This document shows, one piece after another, positions 34,692 through 43,589 of a DNA stretch of 64,000 bases. The stretch covers positions 186,001-250,000 of the forward strand of contig NZ_WTCR01000005.1 of the NCBI RefSeq assembly GCF_009795715.1. The letters are read 5' to 3'. Made by a program: the position numbers and the translations under genes. Origin of the DNA: Labilibaculum euxinicum (GTDB lineage: Bacteria; Bacteroidota; Bacteroidia; Bacteroidales; Marinifilaceae). How positions within the stretch are numbered: position 1 is the stretch's first letter; each line of letters begins with the position of its first letter. The notes beneath the pieces were generated by a model. That model made no database searches. It saw only the letters and a program-made list of their open reading frames with translations, and was not told the DNA's origin.

Positions 34692-36821
34692 ATGGAAACA
34701 CAACATTTTTCGTACGATAACAAAATCGTGAAATTTTTCGCCTACGCAACCATTCTTTGGGGAGTAGTTGGAATGTTGGTAGGGCTTTTGGCAGCGCTGC
34801 AATTGGCATTCCCGATTTTTAATTTCAATCTGGCTTATACCTCTTTTGGTAGAATTCGTCCGATTCACACCAATGCAGTAATTTTTGCATTTGTTGGGAA
34901 TGGAATATTTACCGCAGTTTATTATTCACTTCAGCGCTTATTGAAAGCCAGAATGTTTAATGACAGACTTAGTTGGATCCATTTCTGGGGATGGCAGGCC
35001 ATAATTGTTTCGGCGGCTGTCACTTTTGTTTTAGGAATCACTACCAGTAAAGAATATGCTGAGTTGGAATGGCCGATCGATATTGCCATTACCATTATTT
35101 GGGTTGTGTTTGGCTGGAACATGTTTGGTACCATTCTAAGAAGAAGAGCCGATCACCTTTATGTTGCCATATGGTTTTATATCGCAACTTTTGTAACAGT
35201 TGCCGTTCTTCATATAGGTAATTCAATTTCCCTGCCTTACAGCTGGATTCAGTCATATCCTGTTTATGCCGGTGTGCAGGATGCTTTGGTGCAGTGGTGG
35301 TATGGTCACAATGCAGTTGCATTTTTCCTGACTACGCCGTATTTAGGTTTAATGTACTATTTCCTGCCAAAAGCAGCCAATCGTCCGGTGTATTCCTACC
35401 GACTTTCGATTATTCACTTTTGGGCATTGGTTTTCCTTTATATCTGGGCCGGACCTCATCACTTACTTTATACCTCGTTACCGGATTGGGCGCAATCTTT
35501 AGGTGTTGTTTTCTCAATCATGTTACTTGCTCCTTCGTGGGGAGGAATGTTTAACGGACTGCTTACACTTCGCGGTGCCTGGGATAAAGTCCGCGACAGT
35601 GCAACTCTAAAATTTATGGTGGTTGCTGTAACTTGTTACGGAATGTCGACCTTTGAAGGCCCGATGATGTCTCTTAAATGGGTAAATTCACTGACACACT
35701 ATACCGACTGGACAATTGCTCACGTTCACATTGGAGCAATGGGCTGGAATGGCTTCCTTACTTTTGGAATGTTGTACTACTTGTTCCCAAAAATGTGGAA
35801 CACCAAACTGTACTCTGAAAAATTAGCCAATGCACACTTCTGGGTTGGAACATTAGGTATGATTTTTTATGCGCTTCCATTGTATTGGGGTGCTATTGTT
35901 CAAACCCTAATGTGGAAAGAATTCACTCCGGACGGATTGTTAGCTTATCCTAATTTCTTAGAAACTGTCACTCAGATTCTGCCAATGTATCACGTAAGAG
36001 TTTTAGGCGGACTTCTTTACTTCTCCGGACTGTTCTTAATGGTTTATAATCTACTAAAAACTGCCGCATCCGGTAAATGCATAGACAATGAAGAAGCTTC
36101 GGCACCTGCTATTGTTACCGATACAAAACGCAGCAATAGTGAAGGTTTACACCGTTGGTTAGAGAGAAAACCTGTTCAGTTTATGATTTTGGCTACAGTT
36201 GCAATCTTAATTGGCGGTGCATTCGAAATCATACCAACGTACCTGATCAAATCAAATATCCCGACTATCGAGAGTGTAAAACCTTATACTCCTCTTGAGT
36301 TGCAGGGTAGAGATATTTATATCCGTGAAGGCTGTAATACTTGTCACTCCCAAATGGTTCGTCCGTTCCGTTCAGAAACAGAACGATATGGTGAGTATTC
36401 AAAAGCCGGCGAATCAGTTTACGATCATCCGCACTTGTGGGGATCGAAACGTACTGGTCCGGATTTGGCCCGCGAAGGTGTTCCCGGTGGAAAAATGTAC
36501 AAAACTAATGTTTGGCATTTTAACCATATGCTGGATCCGCAAAAAATGAATGCTCAATCCATTATGCCCAAATATCCCTGGCTGATAAAAGACGTATTGG
36601 ATACTTCATCAACTCCGGCAAAAATTCGGGCGATGACCACTTTAGGTGTGCCATATGCTGAAGGATACGATCTAATTGCCAATGACGATTTGAAGAAACA
36701 AGCAGAAGAAATTGCTGCCGATCTTAAAAAATCGGGCATTGAAGTAGCTAGTGATAAAGAAATATTAGCTGTAATAGCTTACCTGCAGCGTTTGGGTAGA
36801 GATATTTCGGTTCAAAAATAG
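34692..36821 (+). CDS. ccoNO: cbb3 cytochrome c oxidase, fused subunits I and II (CcoN-CcoO)
   Basis: Residues 1-~462 are CcoN, the heme b/heme b3-CuB catalytic subunit, with 'RPIHTNAVIFAFVGNG', 'WWYGHNAVAFFLT' and 'WTIAHVHIGAMGWNG' giving the histidine ligands. Residues ~490-709 are CcoO, with its own membrane helix (~495-515) and one heme c site C548-N-T-C551-H552 followed by QMVRPFR. The fusion is usual in Bacteroidota. The enzyme reduces oxygen at high affinity with cytochrome c electrons. It is followed by a palindromic spacer and ccoQ. Confidence 0.96.
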   Translation: METQHFSYDNKIVKFFAYATILWGVVGMLVGLLAALQLAFPIFNFNLAYTSFGRIRPIHTNAVIFAFVGNGIFTAVYYSLQRLLKARMFNDRLSWIHFWGWQAIIVSAAVTFVLGITTSKEYAELEWPIDIAITIIWVVFGWNMFGTILRRRADHLYVAIWFYIATFVTVAVLHIGNSISLPYSWIQSYPVYAGVQDALVQWWYGHNAVAFFLTTPYLGLMYYFLPKAANRPVYSYRLSIIHFWALVFLYIWAGPHHLLYTSLPDWAQSLGVVFSIMLLAPSWGGMFNGLLTLRGAWDKVRDSATLKFMVVAVTCYGMSTFEGPMMSLKWVNSLTHYTDWTIAHVHIGAMGWNGFLTFGMLYYLFPKMWNTKLYSEKLANAHFWVGTLGMIFYALPLYWGAIVQTLMWKEFTPDGLLAYPNFLETVTQILPMYHVRVLGGLLYFSGLFLMVYNLLKTAASGKCIDNEEASAPAIVTDTKRSNSEGLHRWLERKPVQFMILATVAILIGGAFEIIPTYLIKSNIPTIESVKPYTPLELQGRDIYIREGCNTCHSQMVRPFRSETERYGEYSKAGESVYDHPHLWGSKRTGPDLAREGVPGGKMYKTNVWHFNHMLDPQKMNAQSIMPKYPWLIKDVLDTSSTPAKIRAMTTLGVPYAEGYDLIANDDLKKQAEEIAADLKKSGIEVASDKEILAVIAYLQRLGRDISVQK

Positions 36822-36897
36822 ATATCAGATATTAGGTGTGAGAAATGAGAAAAATACTTTTAATAATGATTTTGTCTCAATTCTCATATCTCTTATC
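36821..36897. repeat. Imperfect palindromic element between ccoNO and ccoQ
   Basis: The left arm (36821-36850: GATATCAGATAT, then GAGAAATGAGA) and the right arm (36875-36897: TCTCAATTCTC, then ATATCTCTTATC) pair imperfectly to form a long hairpin beginning at the ccoNO stop. It resembles dispersed intergenic hairpins of Bacteroidota and accounts for most of the 187-base gap. Confidence 0.5.
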
Positions 36898-37008
36898 CAA
36901 AAACTAATAAATATGAAACGTCAATGATTAAATAATTATTAACTCATATACAAGAATGATTATTTACTCATAAAAAGTTCCATGTGACAACTTTAAACAA
37001 TTTGACAG

Positions 37009-37209
37009 ATGAAAATAGTTAGTCATTATTTACAAGGCATTGCTGATGTTGGTTTTTTCCCAAGCATCTCATTACTGATTTTCTTCCTGTTCTTCGCAGG
37101 AATGCTTTGGTGGACTTTCAAAAAAAGCAACAAAGAATTCTTTACGGAAATGGAAAGTTATGCTCTTGAAGAGGATGGTGTAAATCCATCATCGGAAGCA
37201 AAAGAATAA
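37009..37209 (+). CDS. ccoQ: CcoQ-like small subunit of cbb3 oxidase
   Basis: The 66-residue protein has one membrane helix (about 18-36, SISLLIFFLFFAGMLWW) followed by 'TFKKSNKEFFTEMESYALEE', the CcoQ/FixQ pattern. CcoQ stabilises the oxidase complex. It sits 23 bases ahead of ccoP. Confidence 0.85.
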   Translation: MKIVSHYLQGIADVGFFPSISLLIFFLFFAGMLWWTFKKSNKEFFTEMESYALEEDGVNPSSEAKE

Positions 37210-37232
37210 ACAGGCCCAAAAATCAAGATAAA

Positions 37233-37799
37233 ATGGAGAAAAAAGATAAATTCTTAGAAGAAAACGAGCATCTGATCAGCGATCATGATTATGATGGGAT
37301 TAGAGAATTAAACAATCCAATGCCAACTTGGTGGCGTTACTTGTTCTATATCACAATTGTTTTTGCCGCAGTATACATGTTTCGTTATCATGTTTTTGGT
37401 GATGATTTACAAATTGCAGAGTACAATAAGGAAATGGCTCTTGCCGAAGCAAATAAACCAAAAACTGCTTTTGATGAGAATGCTCTTGTTTTAATGACAG
37501 CGTCGGCAGATTTGGACAATGGAAAAGCCATCTACGACAAAAACTGCATTGCTTGTCATGGATCATTGGGAGAAGGTAATGCAATTGGGCCTAACCTTAC
37601 CGATAAATATTGGTTGAATGGCGGCAGTCTTAAAGATGTTTATCAAATCATTAAAGTAGGAAAACCTATGAAGGGAATGTTAGCCTGGCAAAATCAACTA
37701 TCGCCTGAACAAATGCTGCAGGTTGCCAGTTATATAATGGGACTGCAGGGAACAAATCCTCCTAATGCAAAAGAAGCTCAGGGTGAATTGGTTGAATAA
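37233..37799 (+). CDS. ccoP: cbb3 oxidase subunit III (CcoP), monoheme form
   Basis: The 188-residue protein has the CcoP N-terminal domain ('DGIRELNNPMPTWWRYLFYI') with one helix, then a single heme c domain with C105-I-A-C108-H109. 'GPNLTDKYWLNGG' and 'MKGMLAWQNQLSPEQM' complete the cytochrome fold. Proteobacterial CcoP carries two hemes, so this is a shorter monoheme variant. It accepts electrons for CcoNO. ccoG follows after 41 bases. Confidence 0.93.
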   Translation: MEKKDKFLEENEHLISDHDYDGIRELNNPMPTWWRYLFYITIVFAAVYMFRYHVFGDDLQIAEYNKEMALAEANKPKTAFDENALVLMTASADLDNGKAIYDKNCIACHGSLGEGNAIGPNLTDKYWLNGGSLKDVYQIIKVGKPMKGMLAWQNQLSPEQMLQVASYIMGLQGTNPPNAKEAQGELVE

Positions 37800-37840
37800 A
37801 AAAATATCTAGCCGCATAGGTTAATAATAAACTGAAAAAC

Positions 37841-39238
37841 ATGGCTCCTAAAAACCCATATACCGGCTATCGTGACCAACTTGCGACTCTTAATGAGACA
37901 GGAAAACGCAGATGGGTATACGCACAAAAACCAAAAGGGAAATTATATAACTATCGGAATATTGTTAGCTATACCTTACTGTTTTTGTTATTTGCCATTC
38001 CTTTTGTGAAGTTAAATGGTGAGCCATTTTTGATGTTGAATATTTTAGAGCGAAAATTCATTTTATTTGGCGTCCATTTTTGGCCTCAGGATTTTCATCT
38101 CTTCCTGTATTCCATGATTACTCTTTTTGTATTTGTGGTGCTATTTACCGTTAGCTATGGTCGAATATGGTGTGGTTGGACCTGTCCGCAAACTGTTTTT
38201 TTAGAATTTATTTTCAGAAAAATTGAGTACTTAATTGAAGGAAACCCAAGCCAACAGCGCAAATTGGATTCCCAACCAATGAATTTTACTAAATTCTGGA
38301 AAAAGAGTTTGAAAATCATTCTTTTTTATGCAATCTGCTTTTTAATTACAAACGCCTTTTTATCCTACATTATTGGAATTGACCAGTTGCTGGAAATAAT
38401 GAAAGCTCCAATATCCGAACATAGCGTTGGATTTACTGTGGCAGTTTTGTTCTCGGGCGTTATGTTCTTTGTTTTTACAAAATTGCGCGAACAGGTATGC
38501 TCGATGATTTGCCCTTATGGGAGATTGCAGGGTGTACTATTAGACTCCAATTCGATAGTTGTTGCTTACGATTACAAGCGAGGAGAAGAAAGAGCTCCGC
38601 TGGAGGCTGGCGAAGATCGGGTAAAAGATGGCAAAGGAGATTGTATTGACTGTTATCAGTGCGTTGATGTTTGTCCAACCGGAATTGATGTGCGTGATGG
38701 GACTCAATTGGAATGCATCAACTGTACTGCGTGCATAGATGAATGCAATTCTGTAATGGAGTGGATAGGTAAACCGAAAGGTTTAATTCGATTCGATTCT
38801 GAAAAAAATATCGCCGAAGGCAAAAAACAAAAATGGCCTGCCCGTAAAATTGCTTACACCATAGTTCTGTGCATTCTGCTGGGAATTGTTGCTGCTTTAT
38901 TTGCTTCTCGAAGCGATTTGGAAGCCGTTATCCTGCGAACTCCAGGCTTAATGTATCAACCTCAGGAAGGTGGGATTAGTAATATGTACAGCTTTAAAGT
39001 TGTTAACAAAACGGTTGCCGAAGTTCCAATTCATTTTAAAATAATGAATCACGAAGGAGTTATTAAAGTAATTGGAGAAGAATTAAAAGCCAAAGCAAGT
39101 TCAATAAAAGAAGGTGTATTCTTCGCAATTTTACCACAAAAAGAAATCACAAGCGATAACATTCCAATTACCATTGGTGTGTATGCCGATAAACGATTAA
39201 TAGAAGAAGTTAAACTAACTTTTGTAGGACCAAACTAA
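37841..39238 (+). CDS. ccoG: cbb3 oxidase accessory protein CcoG (polyferredoxin)
   Basis: CcoG/FixG/RdxA is a membrane iron-sulfur protein that reduces copper during cbb3 assembly. The 465-residue protein has several membrane helices, 'WCGWTCPQTVFLEFIFRKIE', 'CSMICPYGRLQG', two ferredoxin motifs (CIDCYQCVDVCP and CINCTACIDEC), and a C-terminal Ig-like domain (about 360-465). The length and order are normal. Confidence 0.96.
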   Translation: MAPKNPYTGYRDQLATLNETGKRRWVYAQKPKGKLYNYRNIVSYTLLFLLFAIPFVKLNGEPFLMLNILERKFILFGVHFWPQDFHLFLYSMITLFVFVVLFTVSYGRIWCGWTCPQTVFLEFIFRKIEYLIEGNPSQQRKLDSQPMNFTKFWKKSLKIILFYAICFLITNAFLSYIIGIDQLLEIMKAPISEHSVGFTVAVLFSGVMFFVFTKLREQVCSMICPYGRLQGVLLDSNSIVVAYDYKRGEERAPLEAGEDRVKDGKGDCIDCYQCVDVCPTGIDVRDGTQLECINCTACIDECNSVMEWIGKPKGLIRFDSEKNIAEGKKQKWPARKIAYTIVLCILLGIVAALFASRSDLEAVILRTPGLMYQPQEGGISNMYSFKVVNKTVAEVPIHFKIMNHEGVIKVIGEELKAKASSIKEGVFFAILPQKEITSDNIPITIGVYADKRLIEEVKLTFVGPN

Positions 39239-39274
39239 AGTAAAAGTAACAAGGATAAAGTAGAGAGGATCAAA

Positions 39275-39721
39275 ATGAAAAAGATGAGTTGGGGGACAAA
39301 ACTAGCAATAGGAGCTTCGATATATGTTATCGGGATTCTTACTTTTGTTGCATTTAGTACAACGCAAAAAATCAATTTAGTATCAAAAGATTACTATCCT
39401 AAAGAGGTGGAATATCAACAACAAATTGATAAATTAAATAATGCCAAAAAATTAAATGAGACGATCCTTATCTCGCAGGAAAACGGGAAATTACAATTCC
39501 AATTTCCGGCCAATATGCACGATCTGGTAAAAGGCGAAATCATATTTTATCGTCCTGCCGATTATGAATCTGATATTAAAACTGCCATTGATCTTGACGA
39601 AAACGGATTGCAGGAACTTAATACAGATCAACTTTTAAAAGGCATGTACACCGTCAAAATAGATTGGGAACACGATGGCATTGGATATTATAAAGAAGAG
39701 GCTGTTTACTTGAATAAATAA
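39275..39721 (+). CDS. ccoH: FixH/CcoH-family protein
   Basis: The 148-residue protein has an N-terminal membrane helix (about 9-28) and the family feature 'NLVSKDYYPKEVEYQQQIDK' after it, then a beta-rich periplasmic domain. FixH/CcoH is needed for assembly or stability of cbb3 oxidase. It lies 36 bases after ccoG, and a palindromic element begins immediately after its stop. Confidence 0.9.
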   Translation: MKKMSWGTKLAIGASIYVIGILTFVAFSTTQKINLVSKDYYPKEVEYQQQIDKLNNAKKLNETILISQENGKLQFQFPANMHDLVKGEIIFYRPADYESDIKTAIDLDENGLQELNTDQLLKGMYTVKIDWEHDGIGYYKEEAVYLNK

Positions 39722-39723
39722 GA

Positions 39724-39814
39724 CCTCATCCCCTATCCCCTTCTCCTTTAGAAGAAGGGAGAACAATATATACAAGTTTCCCTCTCCTGAAGGAGAAGGG
39801 GATTAAGGGTGAGG
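39724..39814. repeat. Long imperfect palindromic element inside the cco operon
   Basis: The left arm (39724-39760) and right arm (39779-39814) are near reverse complements. Both contain CCTCA, ATCCCCTTCTCCTT and AGGGA in order when the right arm is reversed, with an A/T-rich centre of 18 bases. G+C is far above the surroundings. It looks like a REP/MITE-type dispersed palindrome. It begins 3 bases after the ccoH stop. Confidence 0.65.
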
Positions 39815-39838
39815 TGTACAAATATAAAATTGATACTC

Positions 39839-40570
39839 ATGGTATATCTATCAGCATTAATACTCGGACTTATGGGCAGTTTTCACTGTGTGGGAATGTG
39901 TGGTCCTATTGCACTGGCAATTCCATTAAAAACAACTTCATGGCTGGCAAGAATTTCAGGCGGTGTAATTTACAACATCGGACGTGCCCTTACCTATGCA
40001 ATAATGGGAGCCATATTTGGTTTGCTGGGAAGAGGTTTGGTGATGAGTGGATTTCAGCAATGGGTTTCCGTTATCATGGGTGCTATCATGATTCTATCTG
40101 TAATCACTCCTTCCATTTATAAGAATCGCTTTAACGCTGAAAAAGGGATATTCTCCTTTGTAGGAAAAGTAAAACTTTCCTTGGGAAAACTATTCACTCA
40201 ACGAAGTTATGGTTCTCTTTTTCTGATCGGATTATTAAATGGACTACTTCCGTGCGGATTGGTTTATGTTGCTATCGCGGCAGCAATTGCCACAGGATCA
40301 TCTGTTGGCGGCGGACTTTTTATGTTCATTTTTGGTTTAGGAACTCTTCCCATGATGTTGGCGATTTCACTAATTGGTAATTTAATCACTCTTGAATTGA
40401 GAAAGAAAATTACCCGATTGATTCCTTATGCCATTGTATTTATTGGTATTCTGTTCGTACTTCGCGGATTGAGTTTAGGAATTCCTTTCTTAAGTCCACC
40501 CGAAAAAGCTATGCATGTTCCAACCGAACAAGTGGATGTGTCGAAACCTAAACCAGATTGTTGTCATTAA
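39839..40570 (+). CDS. Sulfite exporter TauE/SafE-family membrane protein of the cbb3 cluster
   Basis: The 243-residue protein starts 'MVYLSALILGLMGSFHCVGM' with CGPIA next, the mark of the urease-accessory/TauE-like group linked to cbb3 clusters. It has six or so membrane helices, 'LLNGLLPCGLVYVAIAAAIA' in the middle and a C-terminal PDCCH. Proposed roles are copper handling or cytochrome assembly. ATG 39839 is preferred to GTG 39809, which lies within the palindromic element. Confidence 0.88.
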   Translation: MVYLSALILGLMGSFHCVGMCGPIALAIPLKTTSWLARISGGVIYNIGRALTYAIMGAIFGLLGRGLVMSGFQQWVSVIMGAIMILSVITPSIYKNRFNAEKGIFSFVGKVKLSLGKLFTQRSYGSLFLIGLLNGLLPCGLVYVAIAAAIATGSSVGGGLFMFIFGLGTLPMMLAISLIGNLITLELRKKITRLIPYAIVFIGILFVLRGLSLGIPFLSPPEKAMHVPTEQVDVSKPKPDCCH

Positions 40571-40577
40571 AATAAAA

Positions 40578-40611
40578 AAAGAGGCTAAATTCAATTGAAC
40601 TTAGCCTCTTT
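40578..40611. terminator. Terminator at the end of the cco cluster
   Basis: An 11-bp stem (AAAGAGGCTAA at 40578-40588 with TTAGCCTCTTT at 40601-40611) holds an inner palindrome TTCAATTGAA. A- and T-runs on either side allow use from both strands; the LipL32-like gene converges on it. Confidence 0.85.
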
Positions 40612-40651
40612 ACTGATCTTCGAAAAGTCGAATGTCGATTTTAAAGAATTT

Positions 40652-41332
40652 TTATTTGATTTGAGCTTTTAACTCTTCAATTGTTTTAGCCATTACAATT
40701 CCAGGAATTTTAACTGGAGCTCCAACTTGTGCTAAAAAAGTACCTTTTACTTCACCTTTTTTATATGTTGTAAACCCAATTCTATACAATCCCACAGTTA
40801 AGGCTTTCAAAGGATTACCAACTTCACTCTTATATCGCAACAACGAATTGTATTTTGTTCCTCTTGGAGTTTTAGGCATTTCACTGCTATCATCATTTTT
40901 TGCTAATGAAAACCATTTTGCACTTTTTACTCCTTCAGCAGAAATTTTATCAGCACTAAAAATATCAGAACGTTCCAAAGTAATATAAGTATCAAAATAG
41001 TCTTCTGATTCTGCATTTGCAGTATACTCTTCCGAAGTAATCGCATCTTTTACAGATGTTTTACCAACGGGAGACATCATTCGAACACCTAATTCAGGAG
41101 CGACTGCAGGAACCCATAAATAGATAAAGTAAAACTTCTTTCCATCAATCACCTCATCTTCAGTATCCTTAGCTGCATATCCTAAATACGAAACAACATC
41201 TGTATAAGGTACTTTAATCGTTTTAGGTCCAATTTTCTTTTCTGTTAAACCACCGAATTTACCTAGTTTTTGTGCCTGCGAAGGAGCTACAACGGCCAAG
41301 GCTAATGCCAAAATCAAAATTAATCTCTTCAT
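40652..41332 (-). CDS. Secreted LipL32-like protein
   Basis: The 226-residue protein has a signal peptide ending at SQAQ (residue 21) without a lipobox cysteine. Blocks YLWVPAVAPELGVRMMSP (71-88), TKYNSLLRYK (159-168) and GLYRIGFTTYKKGEVKGTF (181-199) closely match what I recall of LipL32, the major surface lipoprotein of Leptospira ('YVWIPAVIAEMGVRMISP', 'KYNSLTRIK', 'GLYRISFTTYKPGEVKGSF'). A short acidic run NDDSSE (146-151) lies where LipL32 has its calcium-binding Asp cluster. Localisation should be periplasmic or external. It has its own promoter and terminator. The function is unknown. Confidence 0.85.
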   Translation of the reverse strand: MKRLILILALALAVVAPSQAQKLGKFGGLTEKKIGPKTIKVPYTDVVSYLGYAAKDTEDEVIDGKKFYFIYLWVPAVAPELGVRMMSPVGKTSVKDAITSEEYTANAESEDYFDTYITLERSDIFSADKISAEGVKSAKWFSLAKNDDSSEMPKTPRGTKYNSLLRYKSEVGNPLKALTVGLYRIGFTTYKKGEVKGTFLAQVGAPVKIPGIVMAKTIEELKAQIK

Positions 41333-41733
41333 TTGTTTTATTTATTTAATTAACAAAAAACAAAGCTATACTATTTAATTAAACTTAGCAAATTCAAAAC
41401 TCATAATTAATTATAACAGTCCTTTCACCACAAACCAATCATTCTTCTTTATTCCATTAACTTCAGGTGATTACAAACAAAGGCAACTAACTAATCCATA
41501 CTAAAACTTAACTTATTGCTGACCATATCACAATCACAACTTAACATTACACACTCATATCATAATGAATCTATTGCACTTTACAAATTGCTTATCCTCT
41601 TAATGAAATTTTGCAATTAGACATTTTATCTCTTGACAAAACAATTCACACGAGAACTTATTTTAATTGTTTCCAATCAGGATATCTTGTAAATTAAGGG
41701 GAACCTAACTTTTACTAAAGATATTCCAACACT
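41333..41733. other. Intergenic region with the LipL32-like gene promoter
   Basis: 401 bases without a gene separate two divergent genes. The left end holds the minus-strand promoter listed separately. I see no other clear element; the rest is A/T-rich. Confidence 0.5.
41359..41390 (-). promoter_or_regulatory. Promoter of the LipL32-like gene
   Basis: On the minus strand, TTTG (41390-41387), a 20-base spacer and TAGCTTTG (41366-41359) match the Bacteroidota -33/-7 consensus at the right spacing. The expected leader to ATG 41332 is about 20 bases. Confidence 0.65.
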
Positions 41734-41997
41734 ATGAAAAATATCCTTAACAATTTGTTGACTTTTTTCAACACTACCGAAAAAGATTCCTTTCACTATG
41801 TAAGAATTGAACGAAATGACAAATGCTTTTGCAACAGCGGTAAAAAGTACAAAGCTTGTCATTACCCCGAGCATCAGAAGAAAAGTAAGATTGCTGTTAA
41901 AAAAATTAGTGAGACAACCGGTGAAGAACAAATTAAGGTTCTAAGTATAAAACGCCTTCGTAAAGAATATTATCGTGTAAAATCGAATGTACATTAA
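41734..41997 (+). CDS. Small SEC-C-motif protein
   Basis: The 87-residue protein has the zinc-binding SEC-C motif 'RNDKCFCNSGKKYKACH' (ligands C31, C33, C42, H43), similar to the SecA C-terminal zinc site. A basic C-terminal half follows (KRLRKEYYRVKSN). Small SEC-C proteins are common and mostly uncharacterised; a role in binding ribosomes or SecB-like partners is conceivable. It stands alone between divergent and convergent neighbours. Confidence 0.8.
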   Translation: MKNILNNLLTFFNTTEKDSFHYVRIERNDKCFCNSGKKYKACHYPEHQKKSKIAVKKISETTGEEQIKVLSIKRLRKEYYRVKSNVH

Positions 41998-42066
41998 ACG
42001 ATCTGCGCTTTTGGCTCATGGCTTCACCTATTCCCTATAACCCAAATACCATAGCCAAAAGCTTAT

Positions 42067-42504
42067 TTATCTCTTTACAGCCTCAACCTGTTCCAAAGAA
42101 ACCTGACCGTAATTGTTTCCCCAGGAATTCAGAATATAATTAAAAACGGCGACCAATTCCTTATCGGTTAAACCAGATGCAGGCATTAAACTATTGTATT
42201 TAATACCGTTTACTTTAATTGGTTTATTGCTTCCGAATTTTACCATTTTTATGGCATCTTCCGTATGTTTCTTCAAGTAATCGGAATTAGCCAAGGGCGG
42301 ATAAAATTTTTCAATACCACTACCCGTTTTCATATGACAGTTCATGCACTTGGCTCTATATAATTGAGCACCATTTTCCATTTCAGATACTGGTATTTCG
42401 GCACTCACAACTTCTTTCTTTGTCGCTTTCTTATCCGATCCTCCGCAAGAGGTTAAAAAAAACACAATTATCAAAAATATTACGTTCAATTTATTCATGC
42501 TCAT
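42067..42504 (-). CDS. Lipoprotein monoheme cytochrome c
   Basis: The 145-residue protein has a lipoprotein signal ending LTSC (C20) and a single C53-M-N-C56-H57 heme site. 'YPPLANSDYLKKH' and 'YNSLMPASGLTDKELVAVFN' give the Met ligand region. It should be lipid-anchored facing the periplasm and could shuttle electrons between quinol-cytochrome reductases and the oxidases on either side. It diverges from the SCO gene with about 207 bases between. An internal ATG two codons in is an alternative start. Confidence 0.88.
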   Translation of the reverse strand: MSMNKLNVIFLIIVFFLTSCGGSDKKATKKEVVSAEIPVSEMENGAQLYRAKCMNCHMKTGSGIEKFYPPLANSDYLKKHTEDAIKMVKFGSNKPIKVNGIKYNSLMPASGLTDKELVAVFNYILNSWGNNYGQVSLEQVEAVKR

Positions 42505-42711
42505 TATTCTTTTTTAGATCCAATAAAAATAGTAAACACACAATGTATTTTCAAAATTATTTCGCATTCTAAATAGCTAACTACTGCAAAAAAAGCCAAT
42601 TAACCATAAGAACCCATCAAATATTTTTATATATTTATAAGGATCAGAGTAATGATTACCAAATAATTGCCCCATTTATCTCCTTACCCCTAAAACTATG
42701 GAGGACTATTT

Positions 42712-43494
42712 ATGAAATTAAAACTTACTGTTTCTTTTCTGCTAATCTTGATTACTTCTTTATCATTTGGTCAAGACGTAAAAGATTTGTACTACGACAT
42801 GGAAGTTGGAGTCATAGAAAATCTTAACGACACCATTCCTCAGGATATACAATTAACCAACGAAGCCGGTGAATTGATCTTTTTAAAAGATCAAATTGAT
42901 AAACCTACAGCAATTGTATTTGTCTACTTCCGTTGCCCGGGAATCTGCAGTCCTCTTATGGACGGTTTGGCTGATGTCATTCAAAAAAGTGATTTGGAAA
43001 TCGCCAAAGATTATCAAGTCATCACAATTAGTTTTGATCCGAAAGAAACTTATGATTTGGCAGTTAAAAAGAAAAACAACTACAAGTCCTTAATTAAAGG
43101 TAAAAACACACAAGAGGGCTGGAAATTCTATACCGGCGACAGCCTGAATATTGCTAAGGCAACAAAAGCATTTGGGTTTAGATATAAAAAGGTTGGCAAC
43201 GAATACACACACGCAGCTACAGTTATCGTAACAAGTCCCGATGGAAAAATAACCCGCTATTTAAATGGCACCTACTTTTTACCATTTGAGTTTAAACTGG
43301 CTATTATGGAAGCTTCTAAAGGCCAGACAGGACCAACTATCAACAAAATACTTCAATATTGCTACTCCTACGATCCGGTAGGACAAGCCTATGTTTTAAA
43401 TATCACCAAAATAACCGGAGCCATTATATTGATAATGGGACTGATTGTTTTTCTATTATTGGTGTTCGTGAAAACAAAAAGGAAACAACAATAA
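42712..43494 (+). CDS. SCO1/SenC/PrrC-family copper chaperone
   Basis: SCO proteins load copper into the CuA site of cytochrome oxidase subunit II. The 260-residue protein has a signal peptide (to about FGQ), a thioredoxin fold with the copper motif C75-P-G-I-C79 and the distant H167 (YTHAATVIV), and an unusual extra C-terminal membrane helix (about 234-254). It starts the caa3 oxidase gene set, 95 bases ahead of subunit I. Confidence 0.93.
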   Translation: MKLKLTVSFLLILITSLSFGQDVKDLYYDMEVGVIENLNDTIPQDIQLTNEAGELIFLKDQIDKPTAIVFVYFRCPGICSPLMDGLADVIQKSDLEIAKDYQVITISFDPKETYDLAVKKKNNYKSLIKGKNTQEGWKFYTGDSLNIAKATKAFGFRYKKVGNEYTHAATVIVTSPDGKITRYLNGTYFLPFEFKLAIMEASKGQTGPTINKILQYCYSYDPVGQAYVLNITKITGAIILIMGLIVFLLLVFVKTKRKQQ

Positions 43495-43589
43495 TACAAA
43501 CCACAAATCCTCAGATTAACACAAATACGATCTGTCAGAATTTGTAACATCTTTGGTTCCAATTAAGATAAAAAATTAACACGATACAT

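Noticed and set aside
39809-39838. GTG start of the TauE/SafE-like gene
   Set aside because: The codons fall inside the palindromic element; ATG 39839 gives the family N-terminus.
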